Notes: generated by a model not told the origin, from the sequence alone. Shown: positions 24,283-33,214, counted from the first letter of the stretch. The stretch is DNA of 64,000 bases from Bacillota bacterium (GCA_017442785.1 JAFRZB010000033.1:1-64000), one strand, 5' to 3'. Translations and numbers: made by a program.

Positions 24283-25026
24283 TCAAATTATTATGCTTCC
24301 CAGCACCTCGCCTATGGACTCGTGGAACACGAGATCCGCGGCGCTGTCGTACTGGGTGCTGTCGCGGTTGATGATAACCAGCCTGCCGCGGAAGCGGGCC
24401 ACGTAGCCTGCAGCCGGCCAAACCGCCAGCGAAGTGCCGCCCACTATCATCAGCTCCGCCCCGGAGACGTATTTGTCCGCCTTGTAAAGCTCGTTTTCCG
24501 GGAGCATCTCTCCGTAGAGCGTAACATCCGGGCGGACGGTGCCTCCGCAGTGCTTGCAGCGCGGTATGGGACCTTCGCTCTTAAAGATGTAGTCCGCGGG
24601 GTACTTTGTGCCGCAGCTGCTGCAGTAGTTTCGCAGGGTGCTGCCGTGGACCTCGGCCACGTTTACGGAGCCGGCCCTCTGGTGAAGCCCGTCTATATTC
24701 TGGGTTATGATGCCCGCCAGCAGGCCCTTCTTCTCCAGCTCCGCCAGAGCGTAGTGCGCCCTGTTTGGCTCTATGCCGTGGGTATCCAGCTTCTGGCGAT
24801 AGTACTCGAAGAACACCTCCGGCCTGTCCTCAAGGCAGTCTATGCTCAGAAGGTACTCCGGCTGGTACATCTCGAACTGCACGTCCCGCACGTTGTAAAG
24901 ACCGTCCTTGGACCGAAAGTCCGGGATGCCGCTCTCCGTGGAAACGCCGGCGCCGCCGAAGAACACCGTCTTCCTGGACTCCTTTATAAGCTGCGTCAGC
25001 TTTTCTATCCTCTCTTCAAAGCTCAT
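24283..25026 (-). CDS. cobB: NAD-dependent protein deacylase, sirtuin (Sir2) family
   Basis: 247 residues, usual bacterial length. It removes acetyl or related groups from lysines using NAD+. Visible are GAGVSTESGIPDFR (25-38), the NAD-binding TQNID (108-112), the catalytic H127 in VHGST, and a structural zinc site with C135, C138, C157 and C160. It follows the CBS gene by 16 bp and is likely on the same transcript. The helix after DFRS lacks the Tyr/Arg pair expected of class III desuccinylases as far as I can see, so simple deacetylation is the default guess. Confidence 0.95.
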   Translation of the reverse strand: MSFEERIEKLTQLIKESRKTVFFGGAGVSTESGIPDFRSKDGLYNVRDVQFEMYQPEYLLSIDCLEDRPEVFFEYYRQKLDTHGIEPNRAHYALAELEKKGLLAGIITQNIDGLHQRAGSVNVAEVHGSTLRNYCSSCGTKYPADYIFKSEGPIPRCKHCGGTVRPDVTLYGEMLPENELYKADKYVSGAELMIVGGTSLAVWPAAGYVARFRGRLVIINRDSTQYDSAADLVFHESIGEVLGSIII

Positions 25027-25042
25027 CTTGCGCTCCTTCTTC

Positions 25043-25486
25043 CTACTTTACCGGCACGCCGTTCTCCGTGCAGTATTTTATGATGGTCTTTCTGGTGACT
25101 ATGCCTATAAGAGAGCCCAGATCGTCCGTCACCGGGATGAAATTCTGGTTCATGGCGCGGGTGAGGAGCTCCTCAATGGACGCGGTCACAGGCACGGCCG
25201 GGTTGCGGTCCTTCCTGAGTATGTCGGTTATCTTAATGTCCTCCAGGTGGCGTATGTCCACCTCCGTGGGGCCGCTCTGCCCGGTGGCGTTCTTCGGCCT
25301 GAACTTGACTATGTTCCAGAGGAAGTCACCCTCGCTCACCGTTCCTACGTACTTGTTGTCGTCCGTTATGACGGGCACGGCTGTATAACCGTGCTTTTTC
25401 ATGGTCTCAAGGGCCTGGCGCACGGTGGAATTGACATTTATGCAGGTGACCTTGCTGCGCAAAGTCAGAAAAAAAGCTACGTTCAT
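25043..25486 (-). CDS. CBS-domain pair protein
   Basis: 147 residues made of two CBS motifs (about 8-68 and 88-145): VRQALETMKKHGYTAVPVI..KYVGTVSEGDFL and IEELLTRAMNQNFIPVTDDLGSLIGIVTRK, in pieces. Such stand-alone pairs bind adenine nucleotides (in some Firmicutes cyclic di-AMP) and regulate a partner protein. The weak GGAAAA before the ATG is the only ribosome site visible. Transcribed with the sirtuin gene behind it; whether they interact is unknown. Confidence 0.9.
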   Translation of the reverse strand: MNVAFFLTLRSKVTCINVNSTVRQALETMKKHGYTAVPVITDDNKYVGTVSEGDFLWNIVKFRPKNATGQSGPTEVDIRHLEDIKITDILRKDRNPAVPVTASIEELLTRAMNQNFIPVTDDLGSLIGIVTRKTIIKYCTENGVPVK

Positions 25487-25658
25487 GGTTTTCCTTTTCT
25501 GTTTCGTCCGGCGCTTCAGGCGCCGTACCTCCTGTGTCTATCTTACCCTTTATGCAGGCGCGCCGTCAACCGCAGGAGCCGGAAATTGCGGTGAATATTC
25601 TGTGAAAGCGCCTGCAGGCTCCTGCCCTGCAAAATATGCCGTACATCCACGGTATTTA

Positions 25659-25667
25659 TGGTATAAT
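25659..25667 (+). promoter_or_regulatory. Extended -10 promoter of the aminotransferase gene
   Basis: TGGTATAAT with TATAAT at 25662-25667, 44 bp before the start codon; TGGAGG lies between. No good -35 box. Confidence 0.55.
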
Positions 25668-25710
25668 TAAGGGTAAATAACGACACACCGCTCCTTTGGA
25701 GGAAAACTAA

Positions 25711-26958
25711 ATGCGCAAGTTCGAAAAATCCGTAAAGCTCAACAACGTCTGCTACGACATCCGCGGTCCGGTAATGGACGAGGCCGGACGCATGGAGGCA
25801 GAGGGAATCAAGATCCTTAAGCTAAACATAGGAAACCCCGCCACCTTCGGCTTCCGGGCGCCGCAGCACCTCATAGACATCATGTCCTCCAACCTGGACA
25901 AGACAGAAGGATATTCGGACTCCAGGGGCCTCCTTACGGCAAGGCAGGCCATAGCCGAATACGATAAGAAAAAGGGCATAGAGGGCGTAGGCGTTACGGA
26001 CATCTACACGGGAAACGGAGTTTCGGAGCTGATAACCCTCTCAATGCAGGGCCTTCTGGACTACGGCGACGAGATCCTGGTCCCCTCCCCGGACTACCCG
26101 CTCTGGACGGCGTCCGTATCCCTTGCCGGAGGCACCGCGGTGCACTATATCTGCGACGAGCAGTCCGGCTGGTATCCGGACCTTAAGGACATAGAGCGCA
26201 AGATAACCCCGCGCACCAAGGGCATAGTAGTCATCAACCCCAACAACCCCACAGGCGCCCTTTACCCGGAGGAGATCCTGGAAGGGATAGTGCGCATGGC
26301 GGAGATGCACGACCTTATAATCTTTGCGGACGAGATCTACGACCGCCTTGTAATGGACGGAAAGAAGCACATATCCATAGCAAGCCTTACAAACAAGTGC
26401 CTCTGCATAACCTTCAACGGGCTGTCCAAGAGCCACCTGGTGGCAGGCTACCGCGTGGGCTGGATGAGCATTTCCGGAGCAAAGGAGAACGCCCGCGGCT
26501 ACCTGGAAGGCATAAACATGCTCTCCAACATGCGCCTGTGCTCCAATGTTCCGGCGCAGTCCCTCATAGCCCCGGCGCTTTCCATGGAGGAGGAGACCAA
26601 AGCCCTGGTAGTGCCCGGCGGACGCGTATACGAGCAGCGCAGGTGCATAGTAAACGCCATAAACGACATCCCCGGGCTGCACACCACTACCCCGGAGGCC
26701 GCGTTCTACTGCTTCCCGAGGATGGACATTAAGAAGTTCCGCATACACGACGACGAGCAGTTCGCCCTGGACCTGCTGCACCGCCAGCACATACTGCTGA
26801 CCCACGGCGGAGGCTTCCACTGGGAGCAGCCGGACCACTTCCGCATAGTCTTCCTGCCGGACGTGGAGCTGCTTACCGAGGCCGCTCAGGCCATTGCCCG
26901 CTTCTTCGACGGCTACAGGCAGACCGACCCCCTCTCCGACTACGGGGTGGACGAATAA
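25711..26958 (+). CDS. alaA: PLP-dependent aminotransferase, AlaA-type (pyruvate/alanine)
   Basis: 415 residues, class I/II aminotransferase fold. PLP lysine K240 in NGLSKSH, substrate-carboxylate arginine R247 nearby, NPNNPTG at 176-182, and ADEIY with D207. The N-terminal part (NIGNPATFGFRAP) and the length match the AlaA/YugH glutamate-pyruvate aminotransferase group more closely than aspartate aminotransferases. It makes alanine from pyruvate and glutamate. Own promoter; 41 bp precede the next gene, so read-through into coaB is possible. Confidence 0.85.
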   Translation: MRKFEKSVKLNNVCYDIRGPVMDEAGRMEAEGIKILKLNIGNPATFGFRAPQHLIDIMSSNLDKTEGYSDSRGLLTARQAIAEYDKKKGIEGVGVTDIYTGNGVSELITLSMQGLLDYGDEILVPSPDYPLWTASVSLAGGTAVHYICDEQSGWYPDLKDIERKITPRTKGIVVINPNNPTGALYPEEILEGIVRMAEMHDLIIFADEIYDRLVMDGKKHISIASLTNKCLCITFNGLSKSHLVAGYRVGWMSISGAKENARGYLEGINMLSNMRLCSNVPAQSLIAPALSMEEETKALVVPGGRVYEQRRCIVNAINDIPGLHTTTPEAAFYCFPRMDIKKFRIHDDEQFALDLLHRQHILLTHGGGFHWEQPDHFRIVFLPDVELLTEAAQAIARFFDGYRQTDPLSDYGVDE

Positions 26959-26999
26959 GTATCCTTGATTTTTAAACACTCTTTAGGTAATATTAAGCC

Positions 27000-27908
27000 A
27001 TGAAGACCATACTCATTACCGCCGGAGGAACCTCCGAGCCCATCGACAACATAAGAAGCATCACAAATACAGGCACCGGAACGCTGGGAAGCCTCATTGC
27101 GGACAGGTTCGCAAGGAAGAAGAGCGTGGAGCGCGTAGTCTACATCCACAGCAGTAAGGCCGTCCTTCCCAGGACTCAGAAGGCCGTGCTGATAGAGGCG
27201 GACAGCACCCTTGAGCTTCAGGAAGCTGTGCGCAGATCCTGCGCGGAGTACAGGCCGGATGCCATTATCCACAGCATGGCCGTCAGCGACTACAAAACAG
27301 GTGCAGTCGTAAAGGCCGAGGATCTGATAAAAATCGTTCTTAAGATAGGCGGAAACGTGCCTCAGGACGAGCTGGATAAGCTGACGTCCGAGGTCATAGA
27401 GGAGCGTCTTAAGAAAGCCTCCACAGCCGAGGAGCTTGCCAAGGCCTACGAATACCTGCCGGACGAACCGAAGAAGGCAGCTTCCGGAAAGGCAAAGCAG
27501 GCGGAGAGCGAAGCGCTTCTTAAGCTTGCAAAGAAGGCGGACCTTCGGGATAAGTACAACAAGATCCCAAGCAGCGCCGGAAACCCGATAATACTGCTTG
27601 AGCCCACGCCCAAGATAATACCGGAGCTCAGGCAGCTGGCCCCGGAGGCAATAATAGTAGGCTTTAAGCTTCTGGACGAGGTGGAGCACAGGGAGCTTAT
27701 GGACGTCGCAAAGCGCCTGATGGAAAAGAACGACTGCGATTTCGTCCTTGCAAACGACTACTCGACAGTAAAGGAAGGCGCCGCGCAGCACGTGGGGCAC
27801 CTTATGAGCAGGGACGGAAGCGTTGAGAGCTTTACCGGAAAGCCGGCCATTGCGGACGGCATAGCCTGCGCCGTGGAAAAGATCTGGAAAAAGGAGGAGC
27901 AGAAATGA
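27000..27908 (+). CDS. coaB: Phosphopantothenate-cysteine ligase, stand-alone CoaB type
   Basis: 302 residues. It joins 4'-phosphopantothenate to cysteine in coenzyme A synthesis. The start ITAGGTSEPIDNIRSITN is the nucleotide/phosphopantothenate loop of the CoaB fold, and the later IIVGFKLLDE, ANDYS and KPAIADGIA segments fit the C-terminal half. A charged helical stretch (about residues 105-190) is longer than in CoaBC fusion proteins and resembles an insertion. It overlaps coaC by 4 bases (ATGA). A clear ribosome binding site is lacking; translation may begin at 27000 from a weak TAGGT. Confidence 0.85.
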   Translation: MKTILITAGGTSEPIDNIRSITNTGTGTLGSLIADRFARKKSVERVVYIHSSKAVLPRTQKAVLIEADSTLELQEAVRRSCAEYRPDAIIHSMAVSDYKTGAVVKAEDLIKIVLKIGGNVPQDELDKLTSEVIEERLKKASTAEELAKAYEYLPDEPKKAASGKAKQAESEALLKLAKKADLRDKYNKIPSSAGNPIILLEPTPKIIPELRQLAPEAIIVGFKLLDEVEHRELMDVAKRLMEKNDCDFVLANDYSTVKEGAAQHVGHLMSRDGSVESFTGKPAIADGIACAVEKIWKKEEQK

Positions 27909-28441
27909 AGCACGTGATACTCGGAGTTACCGGAAGCATCGCGGCGTACAAGGCCGCGGACCTTGCCAACACCCTCACCAAGCAGGGCGTCTCGGTCCAT
28001 ACCATAATGACAGAGTCCGCATGCAAGCTCATAACGCCGCTCACATTCCAGACTCTTACCAAGAACAAGGTCCACACGGACATGTTCGACGAATACAAGC
28101 CCTCCGAGGTGCAGCACATATCGCTTGCAAAGCAGGCGGACCTGATGCTCATAGCCCCGGCTACGGCGAACTTCATAGCCAAGGCGGCGGCCGGCATAGC
28201 CGACGACATGCTGACGACGGTCCTTACGGCCTTCATCAACAAGCCCGTGATAATCTGCCCGGCCATGAACACCAACATGTACTTAAATCCCGTCACGCAG
28301 CGCAACATCGAGACGCTCAAGGACCTGGGATTCACCTTCGTGGAGCCGAGAGAAGCCATGCTGGCCTGCGGAGACCTGGGCAAGGGAGCCCTCGCCTCCA
28401 ACGAGATAATACTCTCCGCGGTTGACGAGTTCCTGAAATAA
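27905..28441 (+). CDS. coaC: Phosphopantothenoylcysteine decarboxylase, stand-alone CoaC type
   Basis: 178 residues, an FMN-containing flavoprotein of the HFCD family. The start GVTGSIAAYKAADL binds the flavin phosphate; H71 (VQHISLA) is the catalytic histidine, PAMN (119-122) and C155 (LACGDLGKG) complete the family's active site. It decarboxylates 4'-phosphopantothenoyl-cysteine to 4'-phosphopantetheine. Most bacteria have this fused to the ligase; here it is a separate gene placed after it, translationally coupled, with AAGGAGG as ribosome site. A terminator follows. Confidence 0.95.
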   Translation: MKHVILGVTGSIAAYKAADLANTLTKQGVSVHTIMTESACKLITPLTFQTLTKNKVHTDMFDEYKPSEVQHISLAKQADLMLIAPATANFIAKAAAGIADDMLTTVLTAFINKPVIICPAMNTNMYLNPVTQRNIETLKDLGFTFVEPREAMLACGDLGKGALASNEIILSAVDEFLK

Positions 28442-28450
28442 TATAAATGC

Positions 28451-28485
28451 AAGACCGGCTCTCGGACTGAAGAGCTGGTCTTTTA
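28451..28485 (+). terminator. Terminator after coaC
   Basis: AAGACCGGCTCT (28451-28462) pairs with AGAGCTGGTCTT (28471-28482) with one G-T pair, then TTTT. The A-rich left flank may let it also end the minus-strand peptidase transcript. Confidence 0.85.
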
Positions 28486-28505
28486 TTGCACTGAATTATG
28501 GTTGC

Positions 28506-29603
28506 TTAAACAGCGGTGTAGCCCACAAGCAGCCTGAGCGTGTTCTCAACGCCTTCCTTGTGGCTGCGCTCATAGCCATGAGACGCGTAGACGCCCGCGC
28601 CTATAAGCCCGTGCTTTATATCGTAGCCCGCGGAGAGCGTGGCCTCAACGTCCGAGCCGTAGTGCGGATAAATGTCCACAGCATAGTCCGCGCCGGTCTT
28701 TTTAGCGGCCTCGATAAGACCCTTTACCATCTCATAGCTGTAGGGGCCTCCGGAATCCTTTGCGCAGATGGATACCTGTCGCTCCGTGCAGGAGAGGCCA
28801 TCGCCCACGCAGCCCATGTCCACGGAGATCGCCTCGCTGAGCCCTTCCGGAACGGGCGCGCATCCGCCGTGCCCCACCTCCTCGTATACCGTAACGTGAG
28901 CCCAGACGGGTCTGGAGGTCTCGGCCCCGCTGTCCTTAAGGTATTTGGCGTATCCCAGCAGTATGCCCACGCTGAGCTTGTCGTCCAGGAAGCGGCTCTT
29001 TATGTAGCCGCTCCTGGTGACCCTCGTGCGGGGCTCAAAGCAGATTATGTCGCCCACACCTATGCCCAGCTTTTCCACGCTCTTCTCGTCCTTGACGTTC
29101 TCGTCCAGGACTATCTCCATGTTCTCCCACTCGCGCTTGGTCTCGTCGTACTTGCCGTTGACGTGCACGGAGGCGTTAACCAGCTGGCAGGTGCCCTCGT
29201 AGACGCCGCTGAACTTGGTGACTACGCGCACGTTCTCGGCCTCGGCGTTGTTGGCGTTCATGCCGCCCAGCCTGGTGACCTCGAGCCTGCCGTCCGGCTT
29301 AACCTTGCTGACCATGCCGCCCAGGGTATCCGTGTGGGCCTCAAGGAGCAGGCCTCCGCAGCAGGCGGGATCTATGCAGCAGGGCAGGTCTGCGTTATTG
29401 TCGCAGCGCGCCGCACCATCCGAGAGCTTTACAAGAACTCCTCCCTTTACGGTAAGCTGAGGCGAATAGCCGAGCTTTTCGAACTCGCCCAGCACCCAGC
29501 GCGCCGCTTCTTCCGTGTAGCCTGTAGGAGAATCTATCCCAAGCAGAGCCACTGTCTCCTTAACCGCAAATTCCGTATATTTCTTAAGATTGAGCTTTTT
29601 CAT
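28506..29603 (-). CDS. M42 family metallopeptidase
   Basis: 365 residues. Two-metal aminopeptidase fold of the M42 (glutamyl aminopeptidase / FrvX) family: LEAHTDTLGG gives the first metal His and the base-positioning Asp, FLDDKLS the bridging Asp, YEEVGHGG the general-base Glu pair, SVDMG the next metal ligand, and ASHGYERSH the last His. It carries an insertion with several cysteines (about residues 65-85, CDN..CC..CC). It is cytoplasmic and trims short peptides. Distinct from the three M42 genes at 47-50 kb. It begins 27 bp after the DUF3267-like gene, so both may be one transcript. Confidence 0.9.
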   Translation of the reverse strand: MKKLNLKKYTEFAVKETVALLGIDSPTGYTEEAARWVLGEFEKLGYSPQLTVKGGVLVKLSDGAARCDNNADLPCCIDPACCGGLLLEAHTDTLGGMVSKVKPDGRLEVTRLGGMNANNAEAENVRVVTKFSGVYEGTCQLVNASVHVNGKYDETKREWENMEIVLDENVKDEKSVEKLGIGVGDIICFEPRTRVTRSGYIKSRFLDDKLSVGILLGYAKYLKDSGAETSRPVWAHVTVYEEVGHGGCAPVPEGLSEAISVDMGCVGDGLSCTERQVSICAKDSGGPYSYEMVKGLIEAAKKTGADYAVDIYPHYGSDVEATLSAGYDIKHGLIGAGVYASHGYERSHKEGVENTLRLLVGYTAV

Positions 29604-29630
29604 TACATTCTCCTGTTATTTCCGCCTTGT

Positions 29631-30227
29631 TCATGCGGCGTCTTCCGGCTTGAATATCCACTGGGCCGGCCCGGTGTCGCGCATCAGGATGCGCGGATCT
29701 TTGAACTTCGTAAGCAGCATCTTCGTAATGTACAGATCCCCGGCGCATCCGGAGATGTGGATGGCAAAGAGCAGTCCGCTGACCATGTACCAGCCCATGT
29801 CCACGGTCCTGAGCCACAGAGTAAGCGGCACCAGCAGCACGGTAAAGACCGTAAGCGGCGCCACCAGGGACGCCAGGGCGGTGTTTCTGTAGACGTAAAT
29901 GTCCGGCACCCCGCAGAACGCCGCGCTCCAGGTTATCCCGAAGGTGAGCTTTCTGTGCGTAAGCGCCTTGTAGACCGCGCCGTGCACAAGCTCGTGCAGC
30001 ACTATGTAGACGATCATAGAGACTATCCAGACCGCGTAGTATTTGAAGACGTAGTCCATGTCTATCTGTTTAAAGTCCGCGCCCAGGATCACAAGCACCA
30101 CGGCTATGACCATGATGATGACCGCCCAGATGGTCATCTTGACGGCGTCCTTCCTGTCCTTGGCGTCGAAATGAAAGACCTCGCGGTAGCCCGCGGGCAC
30201 CTCGAATTCGTAATTAATGTGTTCCAT
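29631..30227 (-). CDS. DUF3267-type zincin-like membrane protein
   Basis: 198 residues from the ATG at 30227, preceded by GGGAGG; a longer frame to 30350 has no ribosome site. Four to five membrane segments, and HELVHG (H78, E79, H82) inside the second one, the zinc-binding HExxH motif of DUF3267 proteins. These are thought to be intramembrane metalloprotease relatives, though activity is not generally shown. Residues 1-25 and the C-terminal tail are cytoplasmic. Next to an M42 peptidase gene on the same strand. Confidence 0.85.
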   Translation of the reverse strand: MEHINYEFEVPAGYREVFHFDAKDRKDAVKMTIWAVIIMVIAVVLVILGADFKQIDMDYVFKYYAVWIVSMIVYIVLHELVHGAVYKALTHRKLTFGITWSAAFCGVPDIYVYRNTALASLVAPLTVFTVLLVPLTLWLRTVDMGWYMVSGLLFAIHISGCAGDLYITKMLLTKFKDPRILMRDTGPAQWIFKPEDAA

Positions 30228-30261
30228 GGCATCCTCCCGCAGAAGATTATACCATAAGCGC

Positions 30262-30290
30262 GGGACAAAACCAAAACTATGTAATATAAT
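30262..30290 (+). promoter_or_regulatory. Promoter directly abutting the methyltransferase start codon
   Basis: GGGACA (30262-30267), 17-bp spacer, TATAAT (30285-30290). The ATG codons are at 30294 and 30297, where transcription itself should begin, so the mRNA would have no leader. Confidence 0.5.
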
Positions 30291-30293
30291 AGG

Positions 30294-31307
30294 ATGATGT
30301 CTGTAAAAACACTGCTTAAACTGAATAAGCTCTTCCGCTGCCCGGCGCACCCGTTCAATGCTCCGGCTGAGGAAACGCAGCAGGGACCGGATCTTGCCTA
30401 CGCCCGCTGGGAATACGGACGGGCAGAGGCCGGGCTGCTGCTTTTTGCGCCCTGGTACGCCCCCGGAGACATAGTCTTCCGCAAGGACGTCCTGGACATA
30501 GGCTGCGGCGCGGGAGGCTGCGGTGTATATTACGCGGAAAAATACGGTGCAAGGGTGACAGGTCTGGAGCTTGAGGAGCGCTATGAAGCTCAGGCGGAAG
30601 CCTTAGCCGCGGAGCTCCTTGGCGCGCGGAAGGACAGTAGTGCAGATCCACTCGCCGATCCGGCGCCCGGCAGCGCAGGCGGATCCTTCACCTTCCTCCT
30701 CGCCGACGCCGCGGAAAGCGGGCTGCAGCCGGAAAGCTTCGATACGATAATAATGAGCGACGCCTTTGAGCATCTTAAGGATCCGGAGGCAGTGCTTAGG
30801 GAATGCCGGAGGCTGCTCCGCCCCGGCGGAAGGGTCTTCATAAGCTTTCCGCCCTACGGCCACCCCTACGGGGAGCATCTTTCGGACCTTATTGGCATCC
30901 CCTGGGTGCAACTGTTTTTCAGTGAAGCTGACATGACCGCCGCCTACGCCCGTCTTGCGGCAGAGCTGGACGAAAAGGCAGGCTCCGGTAAAACCGCAAG
31001 GCCCTCGGTAAGCGGCGCGCAGCGCATTGCCTTCCGCTTTACAAAGGATCCTGACGGCACCTGCCGCAACACATACATAAACAGAATGACGCTGAAGCGC
31101 TTCCGCGGGATACTGGAGCGTTTCACCACATCCCCTGATAACTCCTCTTCCGGGCGCGGCGATGCGCCATCCGGAGCTCAGAAGCCCTTCAGGCTTGCGC
31201 TCTACAGGGAAAAGCCCCTCCGCGGCTGGTTGCTGCCCCTTGCAAAGCTCCCCGGAATAAAGGAACACTTCGTCCGCATGGCAGTCTGCGTGTTGGAAAA
31301 ACAGTAA
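30294..31307 (+). CDS. Class I SAM-dependent methyltransferase
   Basis: 337 residues. VLDIGCGAG (near residue 66) is motif I, GLELEE the acidic end of strand 2, MSDAFEHL near 145 motif IV, and LRPGGRVFISFPP motif V, a Methyltransf_11/25-type core. The remaining C-terminal third is an extra substrate domain of unknown type with a PPYGHPYG segment. Substrate not deducible; small molecule or lipid is plausible. There is no Shine-Dalgarno sequence; see the promoter position. The long Ser/Gly/Ala loops (residues 105-125 and 270-285) are low-complexity. Confidence 0.85.
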   Translation: MMSVKTLLKLNKLFRCPAHPFNAPAEETQQGPDLAYARWEYGRAEAGLLLFAPWYAPGDIVFRKDVLDIGCGAGGCGVYYAEKYGARVTGLELEERYEAQAEALAAELLGARKDSSADPLADPAPGSAGGSFTFLLADAAESGLQPESFDTIIMSDAFEHLKDPEAVLRECRRLLRPGGRVFISFPPYGHPYGEHLSDLIGIPWVQLFFSEADMTAAYARLAAELDEKAGSGKTARPSVSGAQRIAFRFTKDPDGTCRNTYINRMTLKRFRGILERFTTSPDNSSSGRGDAPSGAQKPFRLALYREKPLRGWLLPLAKLPGIKEHFVRMAVCVLEKQ

Positions 31308-31452
31308 TTGCAACCGCGGGTTGCGCAATTTCCAAGCGCGCTTTATGGATTGCCACCGGCTTGTAAAGTAGAATCCTGACGTAAATAAAAGCGCAGGGCA
31401 AGGCGCGGACCAAAAGGCCGCCCGCCCGCATGAAACGTCAAAGGAGAAAAAA

Positions 31453-32442
31453 ATGATACTTGCAGACAAGATAACAGAACTCAGAAAGAAGAACGGCTGG
31501 TCCCAAGAGGAGCTTGCAGAGATGCTTGACGTCAGCCGCCAGTCCATATCCAAGTGGGAGAGCGCGCAGGCGGTCCCGGACATGAACCGCATAATAACAA
31601 TGTCGAAGATCTTCGGCGTAAGCACGGACATGCTTCTTAAGGACGAGCTGGAGATATCCGCGGCACCCGCAGGCCCGGACTCCACGGAGAACGCTGCCAG
31701 GGTGGTTACCGTCGAGGAAGCCTCGGATTACCTGGCCTTTAAGGCCTTCTCCTCCCGCCGCACCGCAATAGGCGTAATGCTCTGCATACTCTCACCGGTT
31801 CTTCTTATCTTCCTGGCCGGCGCGTCCGAGACAGGTTTCATTGATATATCCGAGCACCTGGCAGCAGGCATAGGCGTCCCCGCCATACTGCTGCTTGTGG
31901 GCTGCGCGGTGGCGCTGTTCATAACCACCTATCTTAAGGGCGAGCGCTTCAGATACATAGAGGAGGAGCCCATAGACACCGCCTACGGGGTAAGCGGCAT
32001 AGCAAAGGAGCGCAGGGAGCGCTTCAGGGGCGCCTTCGGGACCCAGCTGACCGTAGGCATAGTGCTCTGCGTGATAGCGGCCGTGCCCATCACCGCGGCT
32101 TCCCTGTTCCACTACAGCAATAACTCGGACTTCATAGTGACAGTCGCTGTCTGTGCCCTGCTGATCCTCATAGCCATAGGTGTGCTGCTGATAGTCCGCT
32201 GCTGCATCATCTGGGGAGGCTTCAAAGCGCTGCTGGAGGAGGGAGACTACACCCGCACGGAAAAGGCGGAGAGCAAGAGAGACGGAGTCATAGCAGGAGC
32301 GTACTGGCTGGTAGTAACGGCCGCCTTCCTTGCGATGGGCTTCCTCGGGAACTGGGACCGCAGCTGGATCATCTGGCCCATAGCAGGTGTGCTCTTTGCG
32401 GTGGTGATAAGCATAGCGAGGGCCCTGAGAAGAAGACCGTAA
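31453..32442 (+). CDS. XRE-family regulator with membrane domain
   Basis: 329 residues. Residues 1-65 are a typical Xre helix-turn-helix (KITELRKKNGWSQEELAEML, then VSRQSISKWES), followed by a linker to about 100 and six membrane segments. Such HTH-membrane proteins are frequent in Clostridia; they may sense envelope state. AAAGGAG precedes the ATG. Between the methyltransferase and this gene (145 bp) is a GC-rich hairpin (ATTGCAACC...GGTTGCGCAAT near 31308-31330) without a U-tract. A terminator shared with rpsR follows. Confidence 0.88.
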   Translation: MILADKITELRKKNGWSQEELAEMLDVSRQSISKWESAQAVPDMNRIITMSKIFGVSTDMLLKDELEISAAPAGPDSTENAARVVTVEEASDYLAFKAFSSRRTAIGVMLCILSPVLLIFLAGASETGFIDISEHLAAGIGVPAILLLVGCAVALFITTYLKGERFRYIEEEPIDTAYGVSGIAKERRERFRGAFGTQLTVGIVLCVIAAVPITAASLFHYSNNSDFIVTVAVCALLILIAIGVLLIVRCCIIWGGFKALLEEGDYTRTEKAESKRDGVIAGAYWLVVTAAFLAMGFLGNWDRSWIIWPIAGVLFAVVISIARALRRRP

Positions 32443-32464
32443 CAAAAGATCATAGGCAAAAGAA

Positions 32465-32498
32465 AAGACCGGAGCTTTTACCGCTCCGGTCTTCTTTT
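32465..32498. terminator. Bidirectional terminator between the XRE gene and rpsR
   Basis: AAGACCGGAGC (32465-32475) and GCTCCGGTCTT (32483-32493), 7-base loop, CTTTTCTTTT on the right and AAAAGAAAA on the left, so it works in both directions. Confidence 0.92.
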
Positions 32499-32505
32499 CT
32501 TTTAA

Positions 32506-32760
32506 CTAGTTCAGATCTGCGTCGAACGGCAGAAGAGCTACTGTCCTTGCCCTCTTGATAGCTGTGGTGACAGCTCTCTGGTGCATGGTGCAGGTGCCGG
32601 TGATCCTTCTGGGAAGGATCTTGCCCCTCTCGCTGATATACTTCTTGAGCGTATCAACGTCCTTGTAGTCGATGGTCACAGTCTTATCTGCGCAAAAGCT
32701 GCAGACCTTCTTCCTGCTGTGGCCTGTAAAGCTCCTCTTAGGCTTTCTTTCTTTATCCAT
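32506..32760 (-). CDS. rpsR: Ribosomal protein bS18, zinc-binding form
   Basis: 84 residues. The family pattern [26 protein letters not shown] and HQR is present. C20, C23, C57 and H60 form a complete zinc site (C+ form). Component of the platform of the 30S subunit, partner of bS6 encoded in the same operon. Last gene of rpsF-ssb-rpsR; 25 bp after ssb. Confidence 0.97.
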   Translation of the reverse strand: MDKERKPKRSFTGHSRKKVCSFCADKTVTIDYKDVDTLKKYISERGKILPRRITGTCTMHQRAVTTAIKRARTVALLPFDADLN

Positions 32761-32785
32761 TATCTTTCTCCTGTTTCATCTGACA

Positions 32786-33214
32786 TCAGAAGGGTATGTC
32801 ATCGTCAGTAAGCTGAGAGAACCCTTCCGGAACAGAAGGCATTGCCGGAGCCGCCGGTGCCGGAGTGCTGAAGCTCTGGCTGGTCTCGGACGTCCTGTCG
32901 CCCCTGTCCAAAAACTCTACTCTGTCCGCAAGGACTTCCGTGGTATAGACCTTCTTGCCGTCCTTTTCATAAGAACCGGTCTGGATCCTTCCAGTGATGC
33001 CTACAAGGCGGCCTTTGCCCAGATACTTTTCCACGAGCTCAGCGGTCTTTCCGAAGCATACGATGTTCGGATAGTCTGCGCCGCGGTCGTTGCCGTCCCT
33101 GTCCCTGCCTCTGTCGATGGCGATGGAGAAACGGGCTACTGCTGTCTGGGATGCTGCTCCGTAGCGAACTTCGGGATCCCTTGTAAGTCTGCCTATCAAA
33201 GATACCGAATTCAT
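32786..33214 (-). CDS. ssb: Single-stranded DNA-binding protein
   Basis: 142 residues: OB fold in residues 1-105 (NSVSLIGRLTRDPEVR, then the GRIQTGSYEKDGKKVYTT strand), a short Ser/Pro/Ala linker and the acidic tip DDDIPF that recruits replication and repair proteins. Placed between rpsF and rpsR as in most Firmicutes. Confidence 0.97.
   Translation of the reverse strand: MNSVSLIGRLTRDPEVRYGAASQTAVARFSIAIDRGRDRDGNDRGADYPNIVCFGKTAELVEKYLGKGRLVGITGRIQTGSYEKDGKKVYTTEVLADRVEFLDRGDRTSETSQSFSTPAPAAPAMPSVPEGFSQLTDDDIPF

Noticed and set aside
31308..31330. Hairpin ATTGCAACC...GGTTGCGCAAT after the methyltransferase as a terminator
   Set aside because: It has a 2-base bulge and no U-tract behind it.
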